5,954 nucleotides of DNA from Paracoccaceae bacterium (GTDB taxonomy: Bacteria > Pseudomonadota > Alphaproteobacteria > Rhodobacterales > Rhodobacteraceae), in NCBI GenBank assembly GCA_027069385.1, contig JALXER010000188.1, forward strand, positions 1 through 5,954. Direction: 5' to 3'. Under the pieces are notes generated by a model. The model saw only the letters and a list, made by a program, of their open reading frames with translations, was not told the origin of the DNA and ran no database searches. The translations under genes and the position numbers were made by a program. Shown piece by piece: positions 5,386 to 5,954 of the stretch. How positions within the stretch are numbered: the stretch's first letter is position 1; each line of letters opens with the position of its first letter.

Positions 5386-5407
5386 TTTGGCTAAAATTTT
5401 AGCCAAA
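5386..5407 (-). terminator. Perfect 22-bp palindrome overlapping the RTX stop codon
   Basis: The sequence is fully self-complementary over 22 bases, centred between 5396 and 5397, with GGCTAAAA and TTTTAGCC as its inner arms. It includes the TAA stop (5401-5399) and the last two codons (Phe-Gly) of the RTX gene. It could fold into a hairpin at the end of the RTX mRNA and serve as a terminator or stability element. Alternatively it could be a protein-binding site. On the minus strand the bases after the stem are AC-rich rather than a T-run, so terminator function is uncertain. Confidence 0.4.
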
Positions 5408-5954
5408 CAGGAAATCGGAGACATCGAGGACGCTGCTGTCGATCCCGTCCAGAATGATCGTTCCGGCCCCACCATCCATGGTGATCCAGGTGTCAAGGCC
5501 GTGTTGCTCCAGATGCAGGGCGTCAAATCCGGCCACGCCGTTTATCTGTATCCGGTCAATTCCGTCCTCGAAATCGGTGATATGGTCCTGGCCACGCTCC
5601 ACCGCGTTGAACACAAACACGTCGGCGCCGTACCCGCCAGTCAGCACATCGCGCCCCGCGCCCCCGTTCAGCACATCATCGCCCGAGCCACCGTTCAGCA
5701 CATCGCGCCCCTTGTTGCCCCAAAGCCGGTCATCGCCGCCGCCACCAAACAGCGTATCATGGCCCGACTTGCCATAAAGCAGATCATCGCCCAGCCCCGA
5801 GACCAGCCGGTCATTGCCGCTGCCGCCGTTCAGCACACTGTGCACAGACCGGTCACCCGCCGTGATCACATCGTCACCACTGCCGCCGCGCAAATGGTTG
5901 GTCCCTGCCCCGTCATAAAGCACATCATCGCCGCTGCCCCCGGCGATCCGGTCG
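5399..5954 (-). CDS. RTX-type calcium-binding protein, C-terminal part (partial, cut by window edge)
   Basis: The frame is open from the window edge and ends at TAA 5401-5399, showing the last 184 residues. An in-frame GTG at 5923 is only an internal codon, since the repeat pattern continues unbroken upstream of it. Visible residues 1-113 are about ten to eleven hemolysin-type nonapeptide repeats of the form GGxGxDxLx, such as GGSGDDVLY, GGSGDDVIT, GGGDDRLWG and GSGDDVLNG. They fold as a calcium-filled parallel beta-roll outside the cell. Next comes the usual post-repeat segment ADVFVFNAVERGQDHITDFE (110-129), and DGIDRIQING follows it (130-139). The final DVSDFLFG has the acidic and hydrophobic character of a type I secretion signal. 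Secretion by an ABC exporter/TolC-type system is expected. The catalytic or adhesive N-terminal domain lies outside the window, so the protein could be a protease, lipase, adhesin or other RTX exoprotein. Confidence 0.9.
   Translation of the reverse strand, partial: DRIAGGSGDDVLYDGAGTNHLRGGSGDDVITAGDRSVHSVLNGGSGNDRLVSGLGDDLLYGKSGHDTLFGGGGDDRLWGNKGRDVLNGGSGDDVLNGGAGRDVLTGGYGADVFVFNAVERGQDHITDFEDGIDRIQINGVAGFDALHLEQHGLDTWITMDGGAGTIILDGIDSSVLDVSDFLFG
5615..5954 (-). repeat. Array of about 27-bp coding repeats (RTX nonapeptides)
   Basis: The DNA encoding the RTX beta-roll shows a 27-base periodicity, one nonapeptide per unit. The string GTTCAGCACATC (plus-strand reading) recurs at 5666-5677 and 5693-5704, with a close relative ending at 5650, exactly 27 bases apart. 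Elsewhere in the array the units have diverged at DNA level while keeping the Gly/Asp pattern in protein. Such near-identical units allow unequal recombination that changes repeat number. Confidence 0.7.

Larger units (their letters stand above)
5187..5398. other. Intergenic region between the RTX gene and the peroxidase operon
   Basis: These 212 bases contain the predicted operon promoter at the lower-numbered end. A perfect stem TGCCTCG-A-CGAGGCA is at 5289-5303, a run of eight G at 5326-5333, and GTTTAAAC at 5364-5371. The stem at 5289-5303 is followed on the minus strand by an A-run, not a T-run, so it is not an intrinsic terminator. No open frame of convincing character lies here. AT-rich stretches contrast with the GC-rich coding DNA around it. 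Confidence 0.5.

Noticed and set aside
5615..5954. 27-bp spaced repeats as a CRISPR array
   Set aside because: The units are contiguous coding repeats with the RTX nonapeptide pattern and no unique spacers.

Overview
The window looks like chromosomal DNA of a GC-rich alphaproteobacterium, most likely of the Rhodobacterales/roseobacter type. This rests on GC-rich codon use, long spurious antisense frames, and protein styles I associate with that group (ECHDC3-like crotonase, SLC13 permease with RCK_C domains, di-heme peroxidase, RTX protein). It is an inference, because no rRNA or marker gene is present.

Layout. At the left edge (1-532, minus strand) a PaaI-type hotdog thioesterase gene is followed, with a 4-base ATGA overlap, by the first 39 codons of an unrecognised membrane or secreted protein that runs off the window. 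Divergent from it (597-1382, plus) is a crotonase-family protein of the ECHDC3 type that lacks both catalytic glutamates of true enoyl-CoA hydratases. The next 224 bases hold no gene. They are packed with consecutive inverted repeats, bounded by a 9-bp inverted repeat at 1409-1417 and 1565-1573, and resemble a small non-coding repeat element. A SLC13/DASS-family permease with two cytosolic RCK_C (TrkA-C) domains follows (1607-3388, plus).

The right part is on the minus strand. A two-gene, translationally coupled operon (5186 down to 3547) encodes a membrane-anchored YtkA/FixH-like protein with a Met/His cluster and a periplasmic di-heme cytochrome c peroxidase/MauG-family protein. Upstream lies a perfect FNR/CRP-type palindrome (5258-5273). 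It sits at the -41.5 position relative to a TATATC -10 candidate, which suggests that low oxygen (or an FNR-like regulator) switches on the operon. Beyond it is the C-terminal part of an RTX calcium-binding protein (5399-5954, cut by the window edge), probably exported by a type I system. A perfect 22-bp palindrome covers its stop codon.

How the genes fit together: the thioesterase and the crotonase-like protein both point to acyl-CoA chemistry. The peroxidase operon points to periplasmic peroxide or redox handling under oxygen limitation. The permease and the RTX protein look functionally independent. No tRNA, rRNA, CRISPR array or transposase gene was seen, and no gene-free stretch exceeds 300 bases.
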